Shown here: piece by piece, positions 1-10,030 of the stretch
How the letters are laid out: each line of letters opens with the position of its first letter
Numbering within the stretch: position 1 is the first letter of the stretch
From: Lysobacterales bacterium PRO7
GTDB taxonomy: Bacteria; Pseudomonadota; Gammaproteobacteria; Xanthomonadales; Rhodanobacteraceae
Direction of reading: 5' to 3'
DNA: 64,000 bases
NCBI GenBank assembly: GCA_021404785.1
Contig: QWHH01000010.1
Location: 30,012-94,011 of the forward strand
Notes under the pieces: model-generated
What the model was told of the DNA's origin: nothing
Databases searched by the model: none
What the model saw: only the letters and a program-made list of their open reading frames with translations
Translations under genes and position numbers: made by a program

Positions 1-891
1 TCCCGTTGGCAGGGACACCGTCAGCGTACGTTCCAGCATCGGATAACAGACGCTGTTTTCCTTGCAGCCCTGGAAGTTCGCGGTCAGCGCGAGCGTGTGC
101 GCGGCGTTGTTCGTCCGCGACAATGGGACTGGAATGTCGACCTGGTCGAAATACACCGTGGTCGCGCCGAAGTTGGCGTCGCTATGTTGCGTTCCGGCAG
201 GAAATGCCGGAGTGCCGAGCGAATCGCCGCTATCGGCAGCGGTATGGAAACTCGTCTTGTCGCGATACAGGTAATAGCCTTTCGGCATGGTGAAGCGGGC
301 AAGCACTTGATCCGGCCCGGTCGCGATCGCCTCGAAACGAAACGCCTGTTCCGCCGGCAGCGGCTGGTTGCCGCCAATCAGCGACGAAGCGGAAGCGTTG
401 CCCGTGGCCGTGCCGAGCGCCGCGGTCAGCGATGCCGGCGCCGTCGCCGCGGGCGCAGCCGGCAAGGCAATCGTCAGGATTTTCTTCTGCGGCGGGAAGC
501 AGATTTTCGGATCGACCTCGTGACAACCCTGATAGCGCAGCTCGATCACTGCATTCGTCGCATCAGGCGCGGCGGTCAAATGCTGGGTCGCGGTGAAGCC
601 GTGGTGGTAAACCTCGACATCGCCGAGGAACTCATCGTGCTTCTTCTTGCCGTCCGGCAGATCCAGCGCGCCGAGCGTGGTCGCCGCATCGGCGGCTTTG
701 GTCGAAATCCGACCGCGATACAAATAATAGTCGTCGGCGATCGCGAACTTGAATTGGACCGTCTGCCGGTCCGGCGCCGTGGCTTCGACGCGGAAAGCCT
801 GATCCACGGGCAGCAGGTTGTCCTGATCGTCGGCATGGGCGACGCTGGCGATGCCGAGCAGGGCGAAAAACAGTGTGGCAAATCGTTTCAT
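1..891 (-). CDS. dsbD: Thiol:disulfide interchange protein DsbD, N-terminal part (3' end outside window)
   Basis: DsbD carries electrons from cytoplasmic thioredoxin across the inner membrane to periplasmic Dsb and cytochrome-maturation proteins. Only the first 297 residues are inside the window and the frame is open to base 1. A signal peptide (about residues 1-20, ending in AHA) is followed by two copies of the periplasmic nDsbD immunoglobulin-like domain, roughly residues 28-140 and 170-297. The redox pairs are C123/C131 in copy one (QGCHEVDPKIC) and C276/C282 in copy two (QGCKENSVC). Copy one keeps a DEFLG cap loop like the DEFYG cap of E. coli DsbD. Most DsbD proteins have one such domain, so the duplication is unusual. 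The membrane core and the C-terminal thioredoxin domain are not visible, so a truncated or soluble relative cannot be excluded. cutA lies 45 bases upstream on the same strand, as in many proteobacteria. Confidence 0.85.
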   Translation of the reverse strand, partial: MKRFATLFFALLGIASVAHADDQDNLLPVDQAFRVEATAPDRQTVQFKFAIADDYYLYRGRISTKAADAATTLGALDLPDGKKKHDEFLGDVEVYHHGFTATQHLTAAPDATNAVIELRYQGCHEVDPKICFPPQKKILTIALPAAPAATAPASLTAALGTATGNASASSLIGGNQPLPAEQAFRFEAIATGPDQVLARFTMPKGYYLYRDKTSFHTAADSGDSLGTPAFPAGTQHSDANFGATTVYFDQVDIPVPLSRTNNAAHTLALTANFQGCKENSVCYPMLERTLTVSLPTG

Positions 892-936
892 GCGGCGATT
901 GTCGCAGGTAATGTGTGCGGGAGACGACCGGTATAT

Positions 937-1275
937 TCAGCGCGGACTTGCATCCGGTTCAGTTTCCGCCGCGATCCAGTCCAGATACGGCGCATGCCCG
1001 GAGGCGATATCGACCGCGATTACCTCCGGCAGTTCATAAGGATGCAGCGCGAGGATGCGCGCGCACAACGCGTCGAACCGTTCGCGTGTGGATTTAATCA
1101 GCAACAGCACCTCACCATCGCTGTGGATTTCACCTTGCCAGCGATAAGTCGAGGTGATGCCGGGGATGCGGTTTACGCACGCGGCCAGCCGTTCGCCGAC
1201 CAGTGTCTGCGCGATGCGGGTGGCACACGCGTCATCGGGACATGTGCAGAAAGCGAGGATCGCGTTTGTGTTCAC
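937..1275 (-). CDS. cutA: Divalent-cation tolerance protein CutA
   Basis: A 112-residue protein of the CutA1 family, small trimeric proteins linked to copper and other divalent-cation tolerance. The family hallmarks are visible: the N-terminal strand with FCTCPD, the segment ERLAACVNRIPGITSTYRW, the charged stretch with EVLLLIKS, and the LHPYELPEVIA motif near residue 80. Length is normal for the family. The start is a GTG that overlaps the TGA stop of the upstream beta-helix gene (GTGA), which suggests translational coupling. dsbD follows 45 bases downstream, and a cutA-dsbD pair is a common proteobacterial arrangement. The true cellular role of CutA remains debated. Confidence 0.93.
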   Translation of the reverse strand: MNTNAILAFCTCPDDACATRIAQTLVGERLAACVNRIPGITSTYRWQGEIHSDGEVLLLIKSTRERFDALCARILALHPYELPEVIAVDIASGHAPYLDWIAAETEPDASPR

Positions 1276-2600
1276 TCGAATCCGTTCGCGAACAACTCGT
1301 CGCTTTCCACCGCGCCCAGATCACACGCGGCGACGCCATCGGCATTGCCATCCAGCGGGCGGATTTCCCCACGTACATCGGTAGTGATCGCCGTGCCGAA
1401 CGCGTCTTTGCAATTGGCGGCCGCGTCGATCAGCGGACTGCCCCACAAAGGATACGCAAACGTCTGCCCGCCGCTGGTGAGAACCTGCAATTTGGCGTCG
1501 CCGTGCAAGGTGAAATTGCCGCAGGAGCCATCCGCATCCAGGTTAGCGCCCTGCGTCGAACTGGTGGCGATGGAACACGCGCTGGCGCCGCTGGTGCTTG
1601 TCAGCGCCACGTAGCGGCTGAGCATGGTGGCGGTGGAATACACGTCCGCGCCGGTCGCTTGTCCGCTGATTCCGTTTGGACTGCCCGATCCATAAAGACC
1701 CGGCGCTACGCTGCCGCCGAGCGAAGTGACGAACGACAGTACAGAAAACCCCGAAAACGCCAGCGTGCCGCCCTGCGCCGAGCCACCGCTACCGCCTGGG
1801 TTGGCGTTGAATGAATTGCCGCCGGGAGCGCCTCGCGCCAGATTGTTGAGAAACAGGCTGTTCGTGATTTCGGTCAACCCGGTAGCCTCGATGGCGCCGC
1901 CCGTCGCGCTGCCGCCATTGCCCGGAATTGTGCTGGGGTCAATGAAGAAGCCGGCGAGGCTGCCGTTGGCGATATTGTTCGCCACGCTGCAGTCTCTGAT
2001 TAATAGCGTGCCTGCGCTGTAGATCGCAGCGCCATGCGCCGATCCGCCATCGCCCTGCCGGCTGCCGAACATGAAACTTGACCCGCCAGTCCCGCCCACT
2101 GCCTGGTTGCCGGCGAGTTGGCACGCGATCAGTTGCAACGTGGAACCTGCGTTGACGAGCACGCCGCCGCCATAGGCATCGCCGCCATCCGGTGCGCGCG
2201 ATGCGGTCGAGAAGCCGCCATTGGCACCGGCCACCATACCGTTGTTCATTGCGACGCCGCTCACGCTGACGGTGGCGTTCGCGGCCACTTCAAGGATGCG
2301 ACTTTGCTGGTTGCCGTCGATGGCGAGCAAGCCCGCGCCCGGTCCGAGGATCTGCAGGCTTTTGTACACCAGCAGTTCCTGCCCGTTGAGCGTGATCGTT
2401 GCCGGGTAGGTCAGTGTGCCGGCGAAAACGATGGTGTCGTTCGGCGCGGCGCTGGTGATGGCATCGCGCAAGGTACACGTCGTGCCGCACACGCCGCTGC
2501 CGGCATCGCCCAGATCGGTGACGGTCAAGGTCGCAGCGTTCACAGTCGTAGAGAACGCGGCCAACGCGAAGCCGCCGCAAATCAAGACCTGGATGCGCAC
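1272..2600 (-). CDS. Secreted right-handed beta-helix protein with C-terminal NGFE tail
   Basis: A 442-residue exported protein. Residues 1-22 form a signal peptide ending in VNA. The N-terminal repeat unit has the TVTDLGDAGSG...CTLRDAI pattern that opens many parallel beta-helix surface proteins. The body is rich in Gly, Asn, Ser and Ala, with repeated GGA and NN turns expected of beta-helix coils. Near the end, a conserved segment (DVRGEIRP...CDLGAVE) matches the 'choice-of-anchor Q' type closing motif. The protein then ends in ELFANGFE. Two other secreted proteins in this window end similarly. Substrate or adhesin function cannot be assigned. Its stop codon overlaps the cutA start, which is odd for a surface protein and a house-keeping gene and may mean co-transcription. 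Confidence 0.8.
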   Translation of the reverse strand: MRIQVLICGGFALAAFSTTVNAATLTVTDLGDAGSGVCGTTCTLRDAITSAAPNDTIVFAGTLTYPATITLNGQELLVYKSLQILGPGAGLLAIDGNQQSRILEVAANATVSVSGVAMNNGMVAGANGGFSTASRAPDGGDAYGGGVLVNAGSTLQLIACQLAGNQAVGGTGGSSFMFGSRQGDGGSAHGAAIYSAGTLLIRDCSVANNIANGSLAGFFIDPSTIPGNGGSATGGAIEATGLTEITNSLFLNNLARGAPGGNSFNANPGGSGGSAQGGTLAFSGFSVLSFVTSLGGSVAPGLYGSGSPNGISGQATGADVYSTATMLSRYVALTSTSGASACSIATSSTQGANLDADGSCGNFTLHGDAKLQVLTSGGQTFAYPLWGSPLIDAAANCKDAFGTAITTDVRGEIRPLDGNADGVAACDLGAVESDELFANGFE

Positions 2601-2720
2601 GGAAAACCCCTGTTGTCAGTCCATGAAGTTGCTGATTGTGCCGCAACCGACCCCATGCTGGCGGCCAACCCTTGAAACCGATTGGCTGGAACCCATGTTT
2701 GCAGTCCCGGTTGCCGCCTC

Positions 2721-2749
2721 TTTTCACGGGATGCGTACGCCGCTAAAAT
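2721..2749 (+). promoter_or_regulatory. Probable sigma-70 promoter of groESL
   Basis: A -35-like hexamer TTTTCA (2721-2726) and a -10 hexamer TAAAAT (2744-2749) are separated by 17 bases. They sit directly before the CIRCE element and 70 bases before the groES start codon. The match at -35 is imperfect. The position relative to CIRCE, where HrcA bound just after -10 would block transcription, supports it. Confidence 0.55.
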
Positions 2750-2775
2750 TGGCACTCATTGCGATAGAGTGCTAG
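2749..2775 (+). promoter_or_regulatory. CIRCE operator (HrcA binding site) before groESL
   Basis: The inverted repeat TTGGCACTC, nine-base spacer, GAGTGCTAG matches the CIRCE consensus TTAGCACTC-N9-GAGTGCTAA with one change in each outer part of the arms. CIRCE is the operator of the HrcA repressor, which is titrated by GroEL during heat shock. This predicts an hrcA gene elsewhere in the genome and negative control of the chaperonin operon. Confidence 0.92.
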
Positions 2776-2819
2776 CAATCGCAATCGAATCGTTACAAAT
2801 CAACCAGTTGAGGGATACC

Positions 2820-3107
2820 ATGAAACTGCGTCCGTTGCACGACCGCGTCATCATCAAGCGCCTGGAAGCCGAAACCAAGTCGGCCGGCGGCATCGTCATT
2901 CCCGACACCGCGACCGAAAAGCCGATCAAGGGCGAAGTCGTCGCCGTGGGCTCCGGCAAGATCCTCGAAGACGGCAAGGTGCGCCCGGTGGGCGTCAAGG
3001 CCGGCGAGAAGGTGCTGTTCGGCAAGTACTCCGGCACCGAGGTCAAGGTCGATGGCCAGGAACTCCTCGTGATGCGCGAGGAAGATCTCATGGCGGTTAT
3101 TGAATAA
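2820..3107 (+). CDS. groES: Co-chaperonin GroES
   Basis: A 95-residue GroES, the heptameric lid of the GroEL folding chamber. It starts [12 protein letters not shown] and contains the mobile-loop segment around [12 protein letters not shown] (residues 16-27) that docks to GroEL. The start at 2820 is fixed by a GAGGGA ribosome binding site (2810-2815) and by the family N terminus; an upstream in-frame extension has no support. groEL follows after 39 bases, forming the usual two-gene operon under the CIRCE element. Confidence 0.98.
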   Translation: MKLRPLHDRVIIKRLEAETKSAGGIVIPDTATEKPIKGEVVAVGSGKILEDGKVRPVGVKAGEKVLFGKYSGTEVKVDGQELLVMREEDLMAVIE

Positions 3108-3134
3108 CTGCACTTTTATAAAAGTATATTTTGA

Positions 3135-4793
<1,659 letters not shown>

Positions 4794-4818
4794 TCGAAGC
4801 CCAATGACGCGTTACAAC

Positions 4819-4848
4819 GAAGCCCCGCCAAATGCGGGGCTTCTTTTT
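4819..4848 (+). terminator. Rho-independent terminator of groESL
   Basis: A 10-bp perfect stem (GAAGCCCCGC / GCGGGGCTTC, 4819-4828 and 4834-4843) with a five-base loop is followed by a run of T. It lies 26 bases after the groEL stop codon and also separates groEL from the convergent beta-helix gene. Confidence 0.93.
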
Positions 4849-4857
4849 GTGCGCCGG

Positions 4858-6789
4858 CTACGGCTCGAAACCGTCGCAATAAATCGTGTCGCTGGCGCCG
4901 CAGGCGAAGACGCGCTGCACTTCGTACGCACCCAGGTCCATCGGCCCGTAACCGTTGAAAACGTTGGGCAAATCGACGATGCGCGGGTTGCGATCCAGGT
5001 CCGCCGTAGTCACGTAAAAGCTGGAATCCACGGGTGCGGCATCGACGCCGAGCGAAGTCGGCAACAGGTGATAGTTGCCGCTCGCCGCGTCGACGAAGCT
5101 CGGCTCGCCCTGTTCGATACTGTAGGCATTGGGCAGCGTGCGGCGGTCGTTGGTGAGCAGATACGCCGCGTTGTAGGAATCCGTGATCGCCGGATCGGCC
5201 GTGGCATGGCCGGGCTGGTCGATGATGCTGTTGCGAAGGAACAAATAGCCGGGCGCGAGGAAGACATATGGCGCGCCGATGGTATTGCCGGCGATGGTGC
5301 ACGAATCCAGCTTTGCGGCTGCGTTCGTGCCGTCCGTCTGCGCAATCAGTTCCCGGGTCAGCACATCGTCGGCGAGCAGGCAATTGGTCAGGATAGCGTC
5401 GCTAAAGAAAGTATCGCCAATCTCACGCAGGACATGTGCGCCCGTGTTCGCGCGCATGCTGAAACGGTCGCCCCACAACTTGCCATCGGACTGCAACAGG
5501 ATGGTCGCGCCGGCAGTGGGATTGCCGCTGCCGTCCTCAGCCTTGTTTGCCGTGAGCGTGTTGCACGTAACGTCGGCCGCGCAGGCAACGGCGCCAAGAG
5601 CGGTGGTCGGTTCCGGGGTTATGCATGGATGGTTGGCCGAGCCTGCGACGAAGTCAGGATCGGTATTCAATGAGACGTATCCACCAAGCGGATTGCCGAG
5701 TCCGTCGTAGTCGGCATCGGCGTAGATCGCCGCGCCTTCCTGCGCGACGTTGTCTTCGATGCGGAAGTCGTTGGCGCACAGGACGGCGGCGCCTCCGGCG
5801 CTGCCGATCGCCTCGTAAGGGCGCAGGTAGAACGCGCCGCCGGTGTGCGAGGCGAAGTTGTCCGACACCTGCACTGGATTGGCGGGGTCTGTCGTGAACA
5901 GGCGCGCGATCACAGGCGCCGAATCGCCGAAATTGAGGATGTCCATGCCACCACCGTAGGCCGCGTCGTTGCCGTAGATCACGCCGAGCCCGCCGTAGCC
6001 GGGCGAACCGATATCCGCGCGCGCCGGACCGAGCACTTCGATACCGCCGCCGTAGCCGTTCGGCGCGTGGTTGTAGCCGATCAAGGTGCCGGGTTTGAGC
6101 GCGTACAGCCGCGTATTGCCGCGCACGCGGATGCCGCCGCCGGAGGTATCGGCCGTATTGGAGATCACCAGCGTGTTTGCATCCAGAGTCAGCGCGACCG
6201 GCCCGCTGCTGCCGTTGACGTCGATGCCGCCGCCGAAACCGGCTTCGTTGGTGCTGATCGTGCTGCGGGTCAGGTACAGCGAGCCCTGGCCGTCGAAGTG
6301 GATGCCGCCGCCGACGGAGTTGTTGTCGTCGCTGCCGAGGTTCGCGCCACGCAGCACGGTCAGGTTGTGCAGGCCGACATTGCTGTTGCCGGTCACGTAC
6401 AGCACGCTGCCGCCGCCGTCGCTGCTGCCATCGATACTCAGCAGCGGCTGGGTCGATGCCGGCGGTGAATACGGCGGAAAGTCGAGGTTGCCGGGAATCA
6501 TCGCGCAGGTCACGCCATCCCCCCATCCTTGCAGGGTCAGGTTCGGTTTGTTGTCGATGTGCAGATGCTGGTGCATGTAGGTGTGTTCGTGCGTGATGTC
6601 GATGACGGTCGGGCATTCGCCGACGGCATTGATCGCGGACTGGATGTCGTTGTATTGGCAATGCGTCGTGTCCGCGCCGACACGATAGTGAAATGGCAAC
6701 AGAACGGGCAGGGTGGTACAGGCGGCAAAGGCCGAACCCGCGGCGAGCAGAATCAGCGCGGCAAGCGCAAGACGAAACCGAAAACGCAT
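4858..6789 (-). CDS. Secreted beta-helix protein with choice-of-anchor-Q-like end and CDGFEP tail
   Basis: A 643-residue exported protein. The ATG at 6789 is preferred because it follows a GGAG site by seven bases and begins a clean signal peptide (MRFRFRLALAALILLAAG, cleaved near AFA). The central region has many GGGI and N-rich turns typical of a right-handed parallel beta-helix. The segment DLDRNPRI...DLGAYE near the C terminus matches the 'choice-of-anchor Q' region of bacterial surface proteins. After that the chain ends with TIYCDGFEP, similar to the tails of two other secreted proteins here. A putative ECF-type promoter motif lies 38 bases upstream (6828-6854), so expression may follow the sigma factor at 19.4 kb. 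Function is unknown; adhesin or polysaccharide-binding roles are possible. Confidence 0.8.
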   Translation of the reverse strand: MRFRFRLALAALILLAAGSAFAACTTLPVLLPFHYRVGADTTHCQYNDIQSAINAVGECPTVIDITHEHTYMHQHLHIDNKPNLTLQGWGDGVTCAMIPGNLDFPPYSPPASTQPLLSIDGSSDGGGSVLYVTGNSNVGLHNLTVLRGANLGSDDNNSVGGGIHFDGQGSLYLTRSTISTNEAGFGGGIDVNGSSGPVALTLDANTLVISNTADTSGGGIRVRGNTRLYALKPGTLIGYNHAPNGYGGGIEVLGPARADIGSPGYGGLGVIYGNDAAYGGGMDILNFGDSAPVIARLFTTDPANPVQVSDNFASHTGGAFYLRPYEAIGSAGGAAVLCANDFRIEDNVAQEGAAIYADADYDGLGNPLGGYVSLNTDPDFVAGSANHPCITPEPTTALGAVACAADVTCNTLTANKAEDGSGNPTAGATILLQSDGKLWGDRFSMRANTGAHVLREIGDTFFSDAILTNCLLADDVLTRELIAQTDGTNAAAKLDSCTIAGNTIGAPYVFLAPGYLFLRNSIIDQPGHATADPAITDSYNAAYLLTNDRRTLPNAYSIEQGEPSFVDAASGNYHLLPTSLGVDAAPVDSSFYVTTADLDRNPRIVDLPNVFNGYGPMDLGAYEVQRVFACGASDTIYCDGFEP

Positions 6790-6827
6790 GGAATTCTCCG
6801 GCAAAGATATTGCCCTGTACGCCGGAT

Positions 6828-6854
6828 AACGCCGGTTGCCGTCGAATTGCGACA
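6828..6854 (-). promoter_or_regulatory. Putative ECF sigma promoter motif, site 1
   Basis: On the minus strand, TGTCGCAA (6854-6847), 13 bases, GGCGTT (6833-6828). Three other copies with identical spacing lie at 15073, 16222 and 19380. This copy and the one at 16222 also share most of the spacer, including CAACCGGCGTT. The -35-like half lies in the loop of an 8-bp inverted repeat (CCGTCGAA / TTCGACGG, 6839-6862). Confidence 0.6.
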
Positions 6855-6882
6855 TTCGACGGTCGCGGGACAGGCAAGATCA

Positions 6883-6906
6883 AAACCCACTCAGCGATGC
6901 GGGTTT
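6883..6906 (-). terminator. Weak terminator-like hairpin
   Basis: AAACCC (6883-6888) pairs with GGGTTT (6901-6906) around a 12-base loop, with T runs on both sides when read on either strand. It lies about 50 bases after the stop of the minus-strand GFA-family gene and could stop its transcription before the next promoter. The short stem makes this tentative. Confidence 0.4.
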
Positions 6907-6954
6907 TTTAGCCGGCGTTTCGACAGCGGCTTGAAAAATTCGTGCAGAGGCTTT

Positions 6955-7383
6955 TCAGCATGCCGCTTTGAACTCGACACTGGGAATCCATTTGCGCGCG
7001 CGTCGTGCAAGGCGCGTGGCTTCGTCCTCGTCGTCCAGCGTTACCGATGTGCGCTGCAGCAGCGACGGGTCCACATCTTCGAAGGTATTGACGTTGACCA
7101 CGGCGTAGACGCTGCCGTCAATTTCGCTGGTGACGACCGGCACGCCGCCGCATGTCGCGCAGACATGAAACGCGGCCGTCTTTGTTCCGAATCGGTAGGC
7201 AGACACGGCGGATGGATTTCGTACCCTCACGACGAGCGAGCCGGTGGGACAGGCGGTCCACACGCCGCCGTGCTTGACGCAGAACGAACACGTGCAGGCA
7301 CGCGCGGGAATCTGCGCCGGCTCCGGCGTCCAGTCCAGCTCGAATCCGATGTTGCCGCAGTGGCAGCGTCCGCAAATCAGCAT
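6955..7383 (-). CDS. GFA-family zinc protein (glutathione-dependent formaldehyde-activating-like)
   Basis: A 142-residue protein with the cysteine pattern of the GFA/CENP-V fold: C4-x2-C7-x-C9, C30-x-C32-x2-C35 and C75-x2-C78 (CATC), which bind structural and catalytic zinc. The family includes enzymes first described as joining formaldehyde to glutathione, but most members have no proven substrate. The ATG at 7383 is chosen over a GTG one codon upstream because it has better spacing to a GGGA site. No glutathione-dependent formaldehyde dehydrogenase is seen nearby, so the specific activity cannot be claimed. Confidence 0.8.
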   Translation of the reverse strand: MLICGRCHCGNIGFELDWTPEPAQIPARACTCSFCVKHGGVWTACPTGSLVVRVRNPSAVSAYRFGTKTAAFHVCATCGGVPVVTSEIDGSVYAVVNVNTFEDVDPSLLQRTSVTLDDEDEATRLARRARKWIPSVEFKAAC

Positions 7384-7473
7384 CACTCATCCCGGGCAAC
7401 TGCACTTGAGTCGCTTCACACCGCAATCAGTGTGCGCTGATGGCGTGTGTGGTGGACGCAGCATCCCCGCCAT

Positions 7474-9696
7474 TCACGGCGAGCCGCCGAAGCCGTCCTT
7501 GAAGATGATGTCATTGCCGAGCTGGCAAACCGCCGGTTCGCTGGACTGGAACAGTGCGCTTGTAGCCCATTCCGGATGATCGACGAACGGGTTGCGGTTG
7601 CCCTGGAAACTCTGGATCACGTCGTTGCGTGCGACTTCGTCGGCATCCGGCGGATCCTGCGTGTTCCAGGCGAGCAGATCGGTGAGCAGGCCCATGTAGG
7701 CCTTGGACGCGGTGTTGGGAGTGATCACGATCAGGCTGCGGTTGTCGGTCAATTCAAGGTCGGGGATCACGCCGTCGTGGGCGGCTTCGCTGGCGATGCC
7801 TTCGTAGCGGATCGCCATGTAGAACATCGCACGCGCCATCTCGCCCTTGCGATGGTTCCAGACTTCGAACGAACCAGCGTTGCCGTCGGGCGTCTTGTAC
7901 CAGTTGGAATTGCCCGCATACACGCCGCTGCCGCCGCCGAAGCCGTTGTTGAAGTCGGTGGTCAGTTCGCTGCAACCGCTGGCGCAGTTCGCATACGGCT
8001 TGTTGCCGCGGCTCGCGTTCTGGCTGGTGTCCGACAGCCATAGCATGTGCGTGTCGGTGTAGGCGGCAAGGCTCGAATTGGCGAAACCGAGCGAATTCGG
8101 CCAGGCGTGTTCGCGATTGTAGGTCAGGCCGCTGCCGGTTCCCGCGCGATCGCTGACCGCCGTGTAGGAATGGTTGCGATACACGTCGATGATCTTGGCC
8201 GGATTGTTCGGATCCTGTTGCGCGATTTCGAGGATCGTCCAGACGTTTTGTGCGCCGCCGCTGTACAGATAAATCGTGTGACCCTTGATGGTCTGATGCA
8301 GCGAGCAGCGCAACTGTTCCGGGCTGCTGGTATTGACGTTGCCATAGTAGCCGCCGAGCGTGCCCGAGGCGACGGTGAAGCTCGCCGAGTAATCTGCTTG
8401 CAGCGCGATGTTGTCCGTGTCGTGTACGCTGGTCGCGGTGATCGTGAACACGCAAACCTTGCCGGCGGGCAGCACCGTGTACGGGGTCAGCGTGCGCAGC
8501 GCGCCGCTGCCGGTTTCGGCAAGCTGGATTGGCGTCGAGTCGCAGGACAGCGCGAACGCGTTCGAGGTCGTCACCGCCTCGCTGAACGTCACGCGAATGT
8601 CGCTCGCGATCGGTACGTTGGTGGCGCCGTTGGCCGGCTGCGTGGAGACGACGGTTGGCGGCTGCGCGGACGGATCGAGCGTAGTAAACGATACGGTGTA
8701 GTCGCTGGCCGGATGATCGGGCGTGCCGTCCTGATCGACAACGCCAGCGGCGAGAATCGTCCAGCTGCAGCTTTCATTCGCGGCGAACGCAGGCGATGGC
8801 GTGAGCGTGTAGGCGCTCGTGCCGCTGGTCACCGTGGCAGTGTGTGCGCCCGACACCGTGCATTGGATCGTGTACCACGGATCGGACACCGTGACCGGCT
8901 CGCTGAAGCTCACCGCCAGCGTTGCCGACGGCGAAAAATTGCCCGTGCCCGACGTCGGCACGGTCGCAACAACGAACGGCGCCACGTCTGCCGGCGGCGT
9001 GCCGTCGACGCCGAAGCTGATGTCATCGATGGCGAGGCCGTCGTCGTTGCCGGATACGTCAAGATCGACCCAACGCACCCAGATGGTACCGGATGGCGCG
9101 AGACTCAATCCCGTGATCGACGCCGAAATCGCGGTGCGGTTCGCGGCGGCGTTGCCATCGAGCGCAGCGGCGGTCGCCGAAGTGTTGGGCGAGCTGAAAT
9201 CCAACGCATCGACGTCGACCCATGTTGCGGACGCGTCGGTCAGCGAAGTCGCATTGGTGCTGTACTGGAAATCGAGCCGGTCCGCGATGCCGCTTCCGCC
9301 GACGCGCCACTGCTCGCCCGTGTAGGCAACGGCAATCGTGGTCAGCGTGTTGCTCGTGTCGTTGCGCAAGCGCGCGCCAATGGTCGAGGCCAGCTTGCCC
9401 GATTGCAGTGTGCCGAGCGCGCGGTCGCTGCTGCCGGTCGACCCGAAACTGTAGGTGTCGCCGGTATTGGAGGTGCCGTCGCCAGCGGCATACGTGGCGT
9501 TAGCGTTCTGCTTGGATTCGGCGAAATACCAGCCGCTCGGCAGCGTGCTGCCAGTGCCGGCAGCGGGCAGGCTGTCGAAGGTCTGCACCGGCGGCGCGCC
9601 GCCGACCAGCGAAACATCCTGCGCAAACGCCGCCGGCGCGATGAAAGCAAAAAAGGATACGAGCGCGGCACGCGCCGCGATGGATTGGATATGCAT
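7474..9696 (-). CDS. Secreted endonuclease I-family protein with Ig-like domains
   Basis: A 740-residue exported protein. The ATG at 9696 follows GGGGAG and opens a signal peptide (residues 1-25, ending AFA). Next come an N-terminal beta-sandwich region (about 30-215), then two Big_5/SbsA-type Ig-like domains (about 220-325 and 330-425, each starting with a VVxTxPxxG pattern). The C-terminal half is an EndA/NucM/Vvn endonuclease I domain. Its catalytic signature NREHAWPNS is intact, with the expected general-base histidine at residue 530, and the later NxRKGEMARAMFYMA helix is also typical. Such enzymes degrade extracellular DNA or RNA for nutrition or biofilm control. The chain ends in DIIFKDGFGGSP, a variant of the tail on two beta-helix proteins in this window. 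Its gene is divergent from the gcvP riboswitch. Confidence 0.87.
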   Translation of the reverse strand: MHIQSIAARAALVSFFAFIAPAAFAQDVSLVGGAPPVQTFDSLPAAGTGSTLPSGWYFAESKQNANATYAAGDGTSNTGDTYSFGSTGSSDRALGTLQSGKLASTIGARLRNDTSNTLTTIAVAYTGEQWRVGGSGIADRLDFQYSTNATSLTDASATWVDVDALDFSSPNTSATAAALDGNAAANRTAISASITGLSLAPSGTIWVRWVDLDVSGNDDGLAIDDISFGVDGTPPADVAPFVVATVPTSGTGNFSPSATLAVSFSEPVTVSDPWYTIQCTVSGAHTATVTSGTSAYTLTPSPAFAANESCSWTILAAGVVDQDGTPDHPASDYTVSFTTLDPSAQPPTVVSTQPANGATNVPIASDIRVTFSEAVTTSNAFALSCDSTPIQLAETGSGALRTLTPYTVLPAGKVCVFTITATSVHDTDNIALQADYSASFTVASGTLGGYYGNVNTSSPEQLRCSLHQTIKGHTIYLYSGGAQNVWTILEIAQQDPNNPAKIIDVYRNHSYTAVSDRAGTGSGLTYNREHAWPNSLGFANSSLAAYTDTHMLWLSDTSQNASRGNKPYANCASGCSELTTDFNNGFGGGSGVYAGNSNWYKTPDGNAGSFEVWNHRKGEMARAMFYMAIRYEGIASEAAHDGVIPDLELTDNRSLIVITPNTASKAYMGLLTDLLAWNTQDPPDADEVARNDVIQSFQGNRNPFVDHPEWATSALFQSSEPAVCQLGNDIIFKDGFGGSP

Positions 9697-9778
9697 GGGC
9701 TCCCCAGCCTGAACATCCGCCATGGGGGGGGCGGATATGTTGGGCCGAGGATAGCGCATTTTGTGGATGGGCAGCCTG

Positions 9779-9784
9779 TATAAT
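9779..9784 (+). promoter_or_regulatory. -10 box of the gcvP leader promoter
   Basis: A perfect TATAAT lies about 12 bases before the first glycine aptamer. No good -35 hexamer is present at 16-18 bases, so an activator may contribute. Transcription from here would begin near 9791 and include the whole riboswitch. Confidence 0.5.
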
Positions 9785-9795
9785 CCGCCTTCCCA

Positions 9796-9990
9796 CGCGG
9801 TGGAAGAAGCGGCGCAGCCGCTGCCGAAGGCGCAACGCCCGTAATCGCTCAGGCCCGATACCGCCGCGCGGAAAACTCTGGAGAGACCGGCCCGCAATGC
9901 ATCGCGGCATCCGGCGCCGAAGGGGCAAGGAGTCCGGTGCTCGATCAAGAGCCGGCTTCGAAACTCTCAGGCAGAAGGACAGAGGGGCGC
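9796..9990 (+). ncRNA. Tandem glycine riboswitch (two aptamers)
   Basis: Two glycine aptamers are recognisable. The first (about 9796-9868) has P1 arms GCGGT/ACCGC, the core CTGCCGAAGGCGCAA and CGCTCAGGC. The second (about 9872-9986) has CTCTGGAGAG, CGCCGAAGGGGCAA and AACTCTCAGGCAGAAGGACAGAGGGG. These are the conserved blocks of the gcvT-type riboswitch. It lies 40 bases before gcvP, so glycine should switch on its own cleavage enzyme. No clear terminator hairpin is visible after the second aptamer, which hints at control of translation. Confidence 0.93.
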
Positions 9991-10030
9991 CCCGCGTGCA
10001 GCTTCGCACGCGCTTATCGGTGCCCTTGCC

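Noticed and set aside
97-1614. A 505-codon plus-strand frame across dsbD, cutA and the beta-helix end
   Set aside because: It spans three genes on the other strand, each with clear family motifs.
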